Assembly (NCBI GenBank): GCA_947644185.1
Contig: CANRZC010000082.1
Span: 1 to 8,998 of the forward strand
Reading direction: 5' to 3'
Length of the DNA: 8,998 nucleotides
Source of the DNA: an uncultured Acetatifactor sp.
Lineage (GTDB): Bacteria > Bacillota > Clostridia > Lachnospirales > Lachnospiraceae
A model generated the notes under the pieces. The model saw nothing but the letters and a program-made list of their open reading frames with translations, did not search any database and was not told the origin of the DNA. Position numbers and translations under genes: made by a program. How positions within the stretch are numbered: position 1 is the stretch's first letter; each line of letters opens with the position of its first letter. Below, piece after piece: positions 1-7,494 of the stretch.

Positions 1-2922
1 AAAGCTTTCTGTGCTGCCATCGCTGATCTGCGGTTTCACATTCAGTTCATAGCCCTGTCTGACTACATCACTATCTGCAAAGCTTCCCTCCCATGCAGTA
101 AATCCATAGGTAAAGTGGTGTACCCGATTGTCTGCCTGCATTTCCGGGCAAGACGGGGCCCGCAGCAGTGTCAGCTCCAGTGCATTGCTATTCATGCTAA
201 TGCCATATTTACAGTCATTGAGCACTGCGGCGCCATGATTTCCTTCACAAAGTGCACTATAACGGTGATTGCATACCTCGAATCTGTCCTTTTCATACAG
301 TCTGGATCTGTGCGTGGGACGCTCCACAAAGCCAAACTGCATTTCATTGATGCCATTCTCTGCATATATATCCACAGGAAATGTGGCTTTTAACAGACGG
401 TGCAGCTCTTTCCAGTCTATTTCTGTCTCGAATTCCAGTCGTCTGCTTTCTGCGGCAAGGCGAATATATTGTGTGAATGTAGAATTGCTGATGTTGCCGC
501 TTACTTTCAGCACACCCTCCAGGCCATAAGACAGACATTCCACATTCGCATTGGTCAGAGCCTCTACCTCCTGATGGATATAATTGGAATCAATATCCCA
601 GGCATCGAACTTACGAGGTACATCTTTGTACAGGCGCAGATGATTCAGGGGTTTCTCTGCAAACTCTCTGCCAGAGCTCTTCAGAAGAAAGGATGTCACC
701 TCACCCTTGCCATTTACCACAGCCTTGACCTGGCTATTCTCCATGACGAATCCATCTGGTGTTTCTTCCACCAGACATTTGTTACTTGTCTTTGCCTGCT
801 CCGTCTCACAGGTTTGGGAGCTATGCCCATCAGAATTTTCATGCCCTTCACCCAGGGGAAGCAGAGAAACTGCGCCGCAGGAAGGAAGCGTCACCAATGC
901 TTTTACCTTTCCATCCACTACCTCCACAGGTAAAATCTCTCCCTCCAAGGTCTTCGCCCCATTGGCAAAACGCTCAGGCAGATCTATCAATGTCTTTCTC
1001 TCAAAGCTTAAGGAATTCCAGACCGTCACAGCCTGTACATCCTTTTTGTCTGTCAGCGCCTCCAAAGCCCTATCTTTCATCTCTTCAGCAGATCGCTGTA
1101 GTTCGTGATGAGCCTTCTCCGCCTCCACATATACTCTTGCGATACTGGAACCTGGCAAAATATCATGGAACTGGTGCAGCAAAAGCTCCTTCCACAGAGC
1201 ATCCGCCCTGGAAAGGTCATATTCCATTCCCTTCTCCATAGCCAGGCTGCTCCACAGCTCCATCTCCCGCAATCCCAGCTCACTGCGGCGATTGTTCTGC
1301 TTTATCATGGCTTGAGAGGTGTAGGTACCTCTATGGGCGCTGAAATACAGCTCGCCCACATACGTATGTGCTGGACCGCCCTGCTCTTCCATGTCATGGA
1401 AAAATTCCCCAGGTCCTGCCATTTTCACCTTGACGCTGCCCTCCAGATCTTCCTGCCTTTTTGCATACTCTATGTAGTCTCTGGCTGGTCCGCCACCGCC
1501 GTCCCCGTATCCAAAGGGCATCAAAAAGGCATCTAAATCCTGCATCTGGGAGCGATTCTTCCAAATATTGTTAGCCTCTGTAGGATCTGTGCGGTAAGTA
1601 TAGCTGGTAGGCAGGAAGGAAACTATCTGGCTGCCATCCATGCCCTGCCAATTAAAGTAGTGGTAAGGGAACTGTTCTCCCTCATTGTAGGACCAGAATA
1701 TCTTCTGCGTAACCAGATACTTCACGCCACAGCCCTTCAAAATCTGTGGCAGCGCCGCAGTATAGCCAAAGGTATCCGGGAGCCACAGAATCTCACTGTC
1801 CACGTCAAACTCCTCTTTATAATACCGCTTTCCATGGAGGAGCTGTCGAATCAGGGCCTCGCCGCTGGCCATATTGGTGTCAGGCTCTACCCACATAGCG
1901 CCGTCTGCAATCCATTGTCCGCCCTTTACAGCCTCCTTGATTCTAGCAAACAATTCTGGATAGTATTTCCGGCACATTTCATAGGATGCTGGCTGGCTTT
2001 GTATAAATTTATACTCTGGATACTCTTCGATCAGGCGCAGCTGGGCTGCAAAAGTCCGGGCGGTCTTCCGGTAGGTCTCCGCCATGGGCCACAGCCATGC
2101 CAGATCTAAATGAGCATTGCCCACTGCATAAAATACAGGAGCTGTAGATCCATTTTTTGCCTCCATTACAGGGGATAGCGCTTCTCTGGCAGCCCGGTAG
2201 CTGGCAATTCGGCCCTCTCTTGGCTGTTCAAAATCTACTATCAGTGTAAACTGCTCCAATGCCTTTGCAATCTTTGCAGCTCGCAGTGATTTTGCATCCA
2301 ACATTAGCAAAAGCTGGTTTAAGGTCTCCACATCCATGTACAGCTGATAGGCATCCTCATTCCAGATTCCATAGGTACATTTGCCCAGGACCCGTCTCTC
2401 CCCCTCTGTCGCCGGATCTTTAAATGCCCCTGGCAGCACAGGACCTGTGGAACAGCCGCTGTGGGGCGCTTCTGGATAAAAATGCCCGGCATAAGTCTCC
2501 ATCACCACCTCATAATGTTCTCCTGCCTTACCACAGGTAGCAATCACATTATCTTCCAGAAAGTGATGTGGCTCATTTACCCAGGAAGCCCTATAGGTGC
2601 CAAAGGCTTTTCCATTGACAAACAATGTAGACTCGCCCTGAGGCTGCAGATCCATGACAATTCTCTGGCCCTCTGCTTCTTTGGGAAGGTCAATACTGCC
2701 CTTGAACCAGCAATATTCCCAGAGCTTTCCCCAGGTAAAGCCTGGCTTTACCTGCGCAAAATCCTTTTCTAGCGCCTGCTCATAGGTCAGGTACTCCTCT
2801 GTGGGATAGGCCCCCCATGAAATCTCCCCCAATGGCTGATAAAAGTCATCCTTTAGGGTGCGAATCCAGTGCTTCAGCCTGTCCCTCCATTCTGATTGCA
2901 TTAGTTTCCTCAAATCCTCCAT
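1..2922 (-). CDS. GH38 alpha-mannosidase, cytosolic type (3' end beyond window)
   Basis: The product is a retaining, metal-dependent glycoside hydrolase that removes alpha-linked mannose from mannosides or N-glycan-derived oligosaccharides taken into the cell. I read 974 codons without a stop. The C-terminus lies beyond the left edge; relatives are usually somewhat over 1000 residues, so little is missing. Residues ~1-250 form the N-terminal sugar-binding and beta region. The catalytic domain begins at the GNAHLDLAWLWP motif, where H271 and D273 are expected metal ligands. WVEPDTN holds D348, the expected nucleophile and metal ligand, and WLPDTFGY (380-387) follows. FSAHRGTYTS holds H530, the fourth expected metal ligand. 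All key residues are present, so it should be active. There is no signal peptide, which places it in the cytoplasm. The start at 2922 has AGGAG eight bases upstream. It lies 47 bases after nth in the same direction. Which linkage it cleaves (alpha-1,2, -1,3 or -1,6) cannot be told from sequence. The family call is firm; the substrate is open. Confidence 0.93.
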   Translation of the reverse strand, partial: MEDLRKLMQSEWRDRLKHWIRTLKDDFYQPLGEISWGAYPTEEYLTYEQALEKDFAQVKPGFTWGKLWEYCWFKGSIDLPKEAEGQRIVMDLQPQGESTLFVNGKAFGTYRASWVNEPHHFLEDNVIATCGKAGEHYEVVMETYAGHFYPEAPHSGCSTGPVLPGAFKDPATEGERRVLGKCTYGIWNEDAYQLYMDVETLNQLLLMLDAKSLRAAKIAKALEQFTLIVDFEQPREGRIASYRAAREALSPVMEAKNGSTAPVFYAVGNAHLDLAWLWPMAETYRKTARTFAAQLRLIEEYPEYKFIQSQPASYEMCRKYYPELFARIKEAVKGGQWIADGAMWVEPDTNMASGEALIRQLLHGKRYYKEEFDVDSEILWLPDTFGYTAALPQILKGCGVKYLVTQKIFWSYNEGEQFPYHYFNWQGMDGSQIVSFLPTSYTYRTDPTEANNIWKNRSQMQDLDAFLMPFGYGDGGGGPARDYIEYAKRQEDLEGSVKVKMAGPGEFFHDMEEQGGPAHTYVGELYFSAHRGTYTSQAMIKQNNRRSELGLREMELWSSLAMEKGMEYDLSRADALWKELLLHQFHDILPGSSIARVYVEAEKAHHELQRSAEEMKDRALEALTDKKDVQAVTVWNSLSFERKTLIDLPERFANGAKTLEGEILPVEVVDGKVKALVTLPSCGAVSLLPLGEGHENSDGHSSQTCETEQAKTSNKCLVEETPDGFVMENSQVKAVVNGKGEVTSFLLKSSGREFAEKPLNHLRLYKDVPRKFDAWDIDSNYIHQEVEALTNANVECLSYGLEGVLKVSGNISNSTFTQYIRLAAESRRLEFETEIDWKELHRLLKATFPVDIYAENGINEMQFGFVERPTHRSRLYEKDRFEVCNHRYSALCEGNHGAAVLNDCKYGISMNSNALELTLLRAPSCPEMQADNRVHHFTYGFTAWEGSFADSDVVRQGYELNVKPQISDGSTESF

Positions 2923-2930
2923 AGCCGTCT

Positions 2931-2935
2931 CTCCT
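2931..2935 (-). promoter_or_regulatory. Ribosome binding site of the alpha-mannosidase
   Basis: AGGAG on the minus strand sits eight bases before the ATG at 2922, ideal spacing. It fixes the start at M1 (MEDLRKLM) rather than at the next in-frame Met, residue 8. Confidence 0.8.
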
Positions 2936-2945
2936 ATTTTCCATA

Positions 2946-2973
2946 AATTTATTTTCTAAACATATTTCTTCAA
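2946..2973 (-). promoter_or_regulatory. Possible weak promoter before the alpha-mannosidase
   Basis: On the minus strand TTGAAG (2968-2973) is followed after 16 bases by TAAATT (2946-2951). Each matches the sigma-A consensus at four of six positions. The site lies at the end of nth and in the AT-rich gap, and would give a short leader that still includes the AGGAG. AT-rich gaps produce such matches by chance, so this is only a candidate. The gene may simply be read through from recD2-nth. Confidence 0.25.
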
Positions 2974-3605
2974 ATTCCTGCCTTTTTGCACACATCCTGC
3001 AGACAGCATCTGTCACAATAAGGCTTTGTCCGGGCTGTACACACCGCCCTGCCGTGGTCCACCAGTCGATGGCAAAAATCATTTCCCTCCTTGGGCGGAA
3101 TGAGTTTCCAGAGCTCCTTCTCTACTTTTGCTGGCTCCTTGATGCCATCCACTAGCCCCATGCGGTTCACCAGGCGGATACAATGGGTATCTGTGACAAT
3201 GGCAGGCTTCCCAAACACATCTCCCATGATCAGGTTGGCACTTTTCCGCCCTACCCCTGGCAGCTCTAACAGCTTAGCGAAATCATCTGGCACTTTTCCG
3301 TCATATTCATCTCGCAGCATCCTCATACAGGCACTGATGTCCCTGGCCTTGCTCTTACCCAGGCCACAGGGATGGACGATCTTCTCGATTTCCTCCACCG
3401 GAGCCTCTGCCAGAGCATTTACATCTGGAAACTTCTCATATAATTTCTCCACTACTACATTCACCCTGGCATCCGTACACTGTGCTGCCAACCGCACACT
3501 GACCAGCAGCTTCCATGCCTGGTCATATTCCAGCGTGCAATCTGTATGGGGGTATTCCTGTTTCAGTCTCTCTATGATTTCCAATGCTCTCTGTTTTTTT
3601 GTCAT
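2970..3605 (-). CDS. nth: Endonuclease III (DNA glycosylase / AP lyase)
   Basis: This is a base-excision repair enzyme that removes oxidised pyrimidines from DNA and nicks the resulting abasic site by beta-elimination. It has 211 residues, the usual size. The helix-hairpin-helix LPGVGRKSAN (115-124) carries K121, the expected Schiff-base lysine, and D139 in TDTH is the catalytic aspartate. The C-terminal iron-sulfur loop has C189, C197, C200 and C206. The spacing is C-x7-C-x2-C-x5-C, one residue longer in the first gap than the C-x6-C of the E. coli enzyme, with an additional Cys at 201. Both catalytic residues and four ligand Cys remain, so function should be intact. AAGGAGA lies just before the ATG. 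The gene begins 47 bases after recD2 and probably shares its promoter. MutY is excluded because the catalytic Lys is present and the chain lacks MutY's long C-terminal domain. Confidence 0.96.
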   Translation of the reverse strand: MTKKQRALEIIERLKQEYPHTDCTLEYDQAWKLLVSVRLAAQCTDARVNVVVEKLYEKFPDVNALAEAPVEEIEKIVHPCGLGKSKARDISACMRMLRDEYDGKVPDDFAKLLELPGVGRKSANLIMGDVFGKPAIVTDTHCIRLVNRMGLVDGIKEPAKVEKELWKLIPPKEGNDFCHRLVDHGRAVCTARTKPYCDRCCLQDVCKKAGI

Positions 3606-3611
3606 TTGTCT

Positions 3612-3616
3612 CTCCT
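3612..3616 (-). promoter_or_regulatory. Ribosome binding site of nth
   Basis: AGGAG, within a longer AAGGAGA, lies six bases before the ATG at 3605. The stretch AGGAGAGAC is identical to that before the alpha-mannosidase, but this is no more than two similar strong ribosome binding sites. Confidence 0.8.
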
Positions 3617-3652
3617 TATTTCAGTTCCGTATCTGTCCAGATAGTACCTGGG

Positions 3653-5824
3653 CTAGCATAGCATTTCCCCCAGCCGCTCTTTCAGCATAGAGTTGCGCGC
3701 GGTTACAGTCACATTCCGCACGGCATAGGACAGTGCTTTCTTCGTCCCTACCACCACCAGTATCTTTTTCGCCCGGGTAATCCCTGTATAGATCAGATTC
3801 CTCTGTAGCATTATGAAATGGGTCATCAACACCGGCATCACCACTATGGGGTACTCTGAACCCTGGGCCTTGTGAATCGTAGTGGCATAGGCATGGAGTA
3901 GCTCGTCCAGCTCCGTTGCGTCATATGAGATTTCCCGATTATCAAAATTCACGGTCAGGACTCGCTCTGTCATATCTACAGCTGTGATCATCCCTATATC
4001 GCCATTGAAGATTTCCTTGTCGTAATTATTTTTTATCTGCATGACCTTATCTCCCACACGATAGATAAAGCCACTGCGCCGCAGCCCCTCACCCTCTGGA
4101 TTCAGCGCCTCCTGCAGTACCAGATTCAGATTTGTGGCTCCCACCACGCCCTTCTGCATTGGAGTGAGCACTTGAATACTGGTAGATTCCACATGGTAAT
4201 ATCGCGGCAGTTTTTCCTTCACCAGCCTCACAATTTCCGCTGCCACATCCTCCGGCTCCTCCTTTTGTAGAAAAAAGAAGTCCGTGTTCTTACCATTGGA
4301 AATGTCTGGCATCTGCCCAGCATTGATCCGGTGGGCATTCATAATAATCCGACTCTCCTGGGCCTGTCTGAAAATCCTCGTCAGCCGAACTACAGCAAAT
4401 CTCTCAGAATCAATAATGTCCCTGAGCACATTTCCCGCTCCCACAGAGGGTAACTGGTCAATATCTCCCACCAAAATCAGGCGCATCTTTTCTGGGATTG
4501 CCTTCAAAAGGGAATTCATCAGCACGATATCTATCATGGAGCATTCGTCCACGATCAACACATCCCCCTCCAATGGATTCTCCTCATCCTTTTGGTACCC
4601 TTCTGGCGGCTTGCATTCCAACAGCCTGTGAATGGTCTTTGCCTCCAATCCCGTGGCCTCAGTCATGCGCTTCGCTGCTCTCCCAGTGGGCGCCGCCAGC
4701 AATATTTTCAAGCCATACGCCCGGAAGGCGGCAATGATTCCCTGGGTGGTAGTGGTCTTGCCTGTACCAGGCCCTCCTGTCAGCACCATCACCTTCGCCA
4801 TAGCAGCGCGTCGGATGGCATCTGCCTGAATCTCATCATAGTGCATACCAATGGATTTTTCAATTCTTGACACATCTACAGAGAGATTTTCGTTCCCGCT
4901 CTCCTGCCTGGCTCTGTCTAACTGCACCCACAATCTATCTTTTGCCGGGAATGTGGCCAGGCGCTTTAACTTATTTGCAGTCCCTGTCTCCGCATAATAA
5001 AAGGGAGGCAGATATAGGCAGTCCTCCTCTTGTATTAAGTCCTTGTCTAAAAGCATCTGATCCATGGTCATGACAATGCAGCAGTCCTCGGCCTCCAGCA
5101 GAGCCGACGCCTTTTCTATCAACTGCTCCTTTCGCGCGTACACATGCCCCTCGTCCGCCAACTCACTTAAGGTGTACATAATGCCGCTGCGCAAGCGAAC
5201 ATATGTCTCCTTTCCAAAACCCAGCTTCTCAGCAATTCCATCTGCAGTCTTGAAGCCAATTCCCCAGATATCATCTGCCAGCTGAAAAGGATTTTCCTTC
5301 ATTTTGGCAATGCTTTCATTTCCATATTGCTTGTATATTCTGGCGGCAAAGGCTGTGCTCACACCATGCTCCTGCAAAAAAAGCATAATGTTCTTCACTT
5401 CCTTTTGCCGCTCCCAGCTCTCAGCTATCATGCGAATCCGCTTCTGCCCGATACCCGGAATCTCTATCAAAAGCTGAATATTGTCCTCGATAACTGTGAA
5501 GGTATCCGTTCCAAATTTTTGGACAATTTTCTTTGCATATTTGGGCCCTACGCCTTTAATCAGTCCGCTGCCCAAATATTTCTCCATACCATACACTGTG
5601 GCTGGAAGAGTTTCCTCCCAGCTCTGAGCCATGAACTGGCGGCCATATTTGGTGTCTACCTTCCAGTTTCCCTCCACCAAAAGCACAGAACCCACATTGG
5701 CATCCAGCAGGTTTCCCACTACAGTGACGTAATCATCATATCCTTTTACGTTTACCTTCAAGACAGAATAGCCGTTCTCCGGATTCTGATAGGTAATTCG
5801 CTCTACGACACACCGGATTTTCAT
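3653..5824 (-). CDS. recD2: RecD2-type SF1B DNA helicase
   Basis: This is a 5'-to-3' DNA helicase of the stand-alone RecD2 class, found in bacteria that use it outside a RecBCD complex, in repair and replication-fork maintenance. The product is 723 residues from the start chosen here. Residues ~1-75 look like the small N-terminal OB-like domain. Helix-hairpin-helix segments follow at ~83-105, 120-136 and 185-201. The helicase core has Walker A GGPGTGKT (350-357, K356), VDE with D426-E427, GDIDQLP (453-459), RIFRQ (483-487), the TIHKAQGSEY motif (~649-658) and TGITRAKK (680-687). All helicase motifs are intact. No recB or recC is adjacent. A longer frame opens at 5887, but it begins upstream of a strong promoter's -10 box, and AAAGGAGG lies before the ATG at 5824. 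That start gives MKIRCVVERITYQNPENGYS, the N-terminus typical of the family. nth follows after 47 bases, which fits a DNA-repair unit. Confidence 0.95.
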   Translation of the reverse strand: MKIRCVVERITYQNPENGYSVLKVNVKGYDDYVTVVGNLLDANVGSVLLVEGNWKVDTKYGRQFMAQSWEETLPATVYGMEKYLGSGLIKGVGPKYAKKIVQKFGTDTFTVIEDNIQLLIEIPGIGQKRIRMIAESWERQKEVKNIMLFLQEHGVSTAFAARIYKQYGNESIAKMKENPFQLADDIWGIGFKTADGIAEKLGFGKETYVRLRSGIMYTLSELADEGHVYARKEQLIEKASALLEAEDCCIVMTMDQMLLDKDLIQEEDCLYLPPFYYAETGTANKLKRLATFPAKDRLWVQLDRARQESGNENLSVDVSRIEKSIGMHYDEIQADAIRRAAMAKVMVLTGGPGTGKTTTTQGIIAAFRAYGLKILLAAPTGRAAKRMTEATGLEAKTIHRLLECKPPEGYQKDEENPLEGDVLIVDECSMIDIVLMNSLLKAIPEKMRLILVGDIDQLPSVGAGNVLRDIIDSERFAVVRLTRIFRQAQESRIIMNAHRINAGQMPDISNGKNTDFFFLQKEEPEDVAAEIVRLVKEKLPRYYHVESTSIQVLTPMQKGVVGATNLNLVLQEALNPEGEGLRRSGFIYRVGDKVMQIKNNYDKEIFNGDIGMITAVDMTERVLTVNFDNREISYDATELDELLHAYATTIHKAQGSEYPIVVMPVLMTHFIMLQRNLIYTGITRAKKILVVVGTKKALSYAVRNVTVTARNSMLKERLGEMLC

Positions 5825-5835
5825 CGTCCATTCTG

Positions 5836-5843
5836 CCTCCTTT
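5836..5843 (-). promoter_or_regulatory. Ribosome binding site of recD2
   Basis: AAAGGAGG is a near-perfect anti-16S match. It stands 11 bases before the in-frame ATG at 5824, somewhat far, and only 4 bases before an out-of-frame ATG at 5831. It still supports the 5824 start, because no other in-frame start codon lies close to it. Confidence 0.75.
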
Positions 5844-5871
5844 GTTACAGGTCCATGTACCTCTACTCCTG

Positions 5872-5900
5872 ATGATACCATATTCATTTTCGTCTGCCAA
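5872..5900 (-). promoter_or_regulatory. Sigma-A promoter for recD2-nth(-mannosidase)
   Basis: The -35 TTGGCA (5895-5900) and the -10 TATCAT (5872-5877) are separated by exactly 17 bases. Each matches the consensus at five of six positions. TG one base before the -10 box makes it an extended -10. The DNA upstream of the -35 is A-rich (around 5910-5923), as in an UP element. Transcription should begin near 5864-5867, giving a leader of about 40 bases that includes the ribosome binding site. It lies just after the purF terminator, so recD2 starts a new unit. Confidence 0.7.
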
Positions 5901-5983
5901 CCACCAATTCATTTTTTCTCTAATCTTCAGAAATCCTATGCCTTGCCGTAACCACATACTTTCTCTGCATGAGGCACTAGGTT

Positions 5984-6040
5984 GAAAAAGGCTGCGTGGT
6001 CCAGACCCATATGCCCCTGTCTGTCCCCGCAGCCTTTTTC
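5984..6040 (-). terminator. Rho-independent terminator after purF, likely bidirectional
   Basis: Arms at 5984-5996 and 6028-6040 are perfect 13-base inverted repeats (GAAAAAGGCTGCG on the plus strand). They extend inward past one mismatch by two GC pairs, and an inner stem follows at 6002-6006 with 6019-6023 (CAGAC / GTCTG). On the minus strand the GC-rich stem is followed by a run of five T. The outer A run makes the structure symmetrical, so it can also stop plus-strand transcription. It begins 13 bases after the purF stop, which is where a pyrG-purF transcript should end. Confidence 0.85.
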
Positions 6041-6053
6041 TTGCTGTCATGCT

Positions 6054-7478
6054 CTATTCCTTTCTCCTTTGGGAAAGCTTCTGTTCAAACCGATCTCTTC
6101 TTGTATCTGCCGGAACTGGTGTAGGATATGCTCCATCAAAGCAGGCGCTACAAAATCCATTATTTCCAATAAGCCCCTCTAAATCTGATACTGGCAGATA
6201 GCCCAGACTGTCCGCACCAATGATCTGCGCCGTCTCCTCCACACTGTGATGACAAGCAATCAGATTCTCCCTGGAATCAATATCGGTGCCATAATAACAG
6301 GGGTTCAGAAACGGAGGCGACGAGATGCGCATATGGATTTCCTTTGCACCTGCCTCTCTGAGAAGCTTCACAATGCGACCGCTTGTAGTACCTCTCACAA
6401 TCGAATCGTCTATCAAGACCACCCGCTTTCCCCGCACACTCTCCTCAATGGCGCTGAGTTTGATCTTCACCTGATCCACCCTCTCATTTTGTCCCGGCGA
6501 GATGAAAGTTCTGCCGATATATTTATTCTTTATCATACCAATTCCATAGGGAATTCCAGACTCCATGGAAAAGCCCAGGGCACCGTCCAACCCAGAATCC
6601 GGTACACCCATCACAATATCGGCCTCTGCGGGGTGTCTCTTTGCCAAGATTCGGCCAGCCTGTATCCGCGCCCCATGGACTGACACATTGTCTATCACGG
6701 AATCCGGTCTTGCAAAGTAAATATATTCAAAAATACAGAGCTTTTTAGGCTTTTTCCCGCAGTGTTCTCTGCGGGAGACAATGCCTTCTGGGCCAAACAC
6801 CAGAATCTCTCCCGGCTCTAAATCCCGCACAAGCTCTGCTCCCACTGCCTTTAAGGCACAGCTTTCGGAAGCTGCCACGTACATTCCCTCCTTGGTCCGG
6901 CCGTAGCAAAGTGGTCTGAAGCCATAAGGATCTCTGGCACATATGAGCTTTTGGGAAGACATTAATACAAGGGAATAGGCTCCGTCTAATGTGTCCATGG
7001 CTGCACTGAGCGCATCCTCAATGGAGCTGGTGCGCAACCGCTCCCTTGTGACAATATAGGCAATGGTCTCCGTATCGCTGGTGGTATGGAAAATAGCTCC
7101 TGATAATTCCAGCATATTGCGCAGTTCTGCGGCATTGCTTAAGTTCCCATTATGGGCCAGCGCCAGTTTTCCCTTCTGATGATTTACCTGGATGGGCTGG
7201 CAATTGTTTCGATTGGTACCGCCTGTGGTCCCATAGCGGACATGGCCTACTGCCATATTTCCCTTTGGCAGACGAGACAAGGTATCAGCAGAAAACACCT
7301 CGCTGACCAGCCCTAAATCCTTATGGGAGGAAAACACACCGTCATCATTTATCACGATGCCACAGCTCTCCTGCCCTCGGTGCTGTAAAGCATATAGCCC
7401 ATAATAGGCAATTCCTGCCACGTTGGTGGTTTCAGGACTGATAACCCCCAGCACACCACATTCTTCATGTAAATCCAT
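6054..7478 (-). CDS. purF: Amidophosphoribosyltransferase (glutamine PRPP amidotransferase)
   Basis: This is the first committed enzyme of de novo purine synthesis; it makes 5-phosphoribosylamine from PRPP and glutamine. The product is 474 residues, the usual size. It begins MDLHEEC: the six-residue leader is expected to be removed so that C7 becomes the N-terminal nucleophile of the class II (Ntn) glutaminase domain. HRGQE (33-37) and HNGNL (109-113) belong to that domain. The phosphoribosyltransferase motif VVLIDDSIVRGTT is at 353-365. C248, C394, C443 and C446 correspond to the four ligands of the structural [4Fe-4S] cluster in the Bacillus subtilis type, so the enzyme should be oxygen-sensitive. 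A longer frame runs up to 7604, but it would overlap pyrG and place 48 residues before the nucleophile, so I reject it. GAAAGGG lies five bases before the ATG. pyrG ends 16 bases upstream, suggesting one transcript. Confidence 0.97.
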   Translation of the reverse strand: MDLHEECGVLGVISPETTNVAGIAYYGLYALQHRGQESCGIVINDDGVFSSHKDLGLVSEVFSADTLSRLPKGNMAVGHVRYGTTGGTNRNNCQPIQVNHQKGKLALAHNGNLSNAAELRNMLELSGAIFHTTSDTETIAYIVTRERLRTSSIEDALSAAMDTLDGAYSLVLMSSQKLICARDPYGFRPLCYGRTKEGMYVAASESCALKAVGAELVRDLEPGEILVFGPEGIVSRREHCGKKPKKLCIFEYIYFARPDSVIDNVSVHGARIQAGRILAKRHPAEADIVMGVPDSGLDGALGFSMESGIPYGIGMIKNKYIGRTFISPGQNERVDQVKIKLSAIEESVRGKRVVLIDDSIVRGTTSGRIVKLLREAGAKEIHMRISSPPFLNPCYYGTDIDSRENLIACHHSVEETAQIIGADSLGYLPVSDLEGLIGNNGFCSACFDGAYPTPVPADTRRDRFEQKLSQRRKE

Positions 7479-7483
7479 AATAG

Positions 7484-7490
7484 CCCTTTC
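7484..7490 (-). promoter_or_regulatory. Ribosome binding site of purF
   Basis: GAAAGGG lies five bases before the ATG at 7478 and within the 16-base gap after pyrG. It is weaker than the sites of the other genes here, but it agrees with the start that leaves a short propeptide before the catalytic Cys. Confidence 0.6.
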
Positions 7491-7494
7491 TGGT

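Noticed and set aside
726..870. Possible frameshift or insertion in the poorly conserved Ser/Thr/Glu-rich stretch of the mannosidase
   Set aside because: The frame reads continuously through it and rejoins plausible C-terminal beta-domain sequence, so it is best seen as a variable linker.
115..2772. Many plus-strand open frames opposite the mannosidase, some over 140 codons
   Set aside because: They are antisense shadows of a long coding sequence; none has a recognisable domain or a clear ribosome binding site, and the minus-strand frame explains the region completely.
2846..3082. A 78-codon minus-strand frame bridging nth and the mannosidase
   Set aside because: It is another frame of two well-supported genes, with no convincing start signal.
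2923..3616. AGGAGAGAC repeated before nth and before the mannosidase
   Set aside because: Similarity does not extend beyond the ribosome binding site, so no duplication is implied.
3091..3690. A 199-codon plus-strand frame opposite nth
   Set aside because: It is the complementary frame of nth; its composition is that of antisense coding DNA and nth has intact catalytic motifs.
5327..5872. A 181-codon plus-strand frame opposite the 5' part of recD2
   Set aside because: It is antisense to conserved helix-hairpin-helix coding sequence and is not recognisable as any protein.
5736..6050. A 104-codon minus-strand frame across the purF-recD2 gap
   Set aside because: It runs through the terminator hairpin and the recD2 promoter and resembles no family I recognise; only its last 31 codons have a ribosome binding site.
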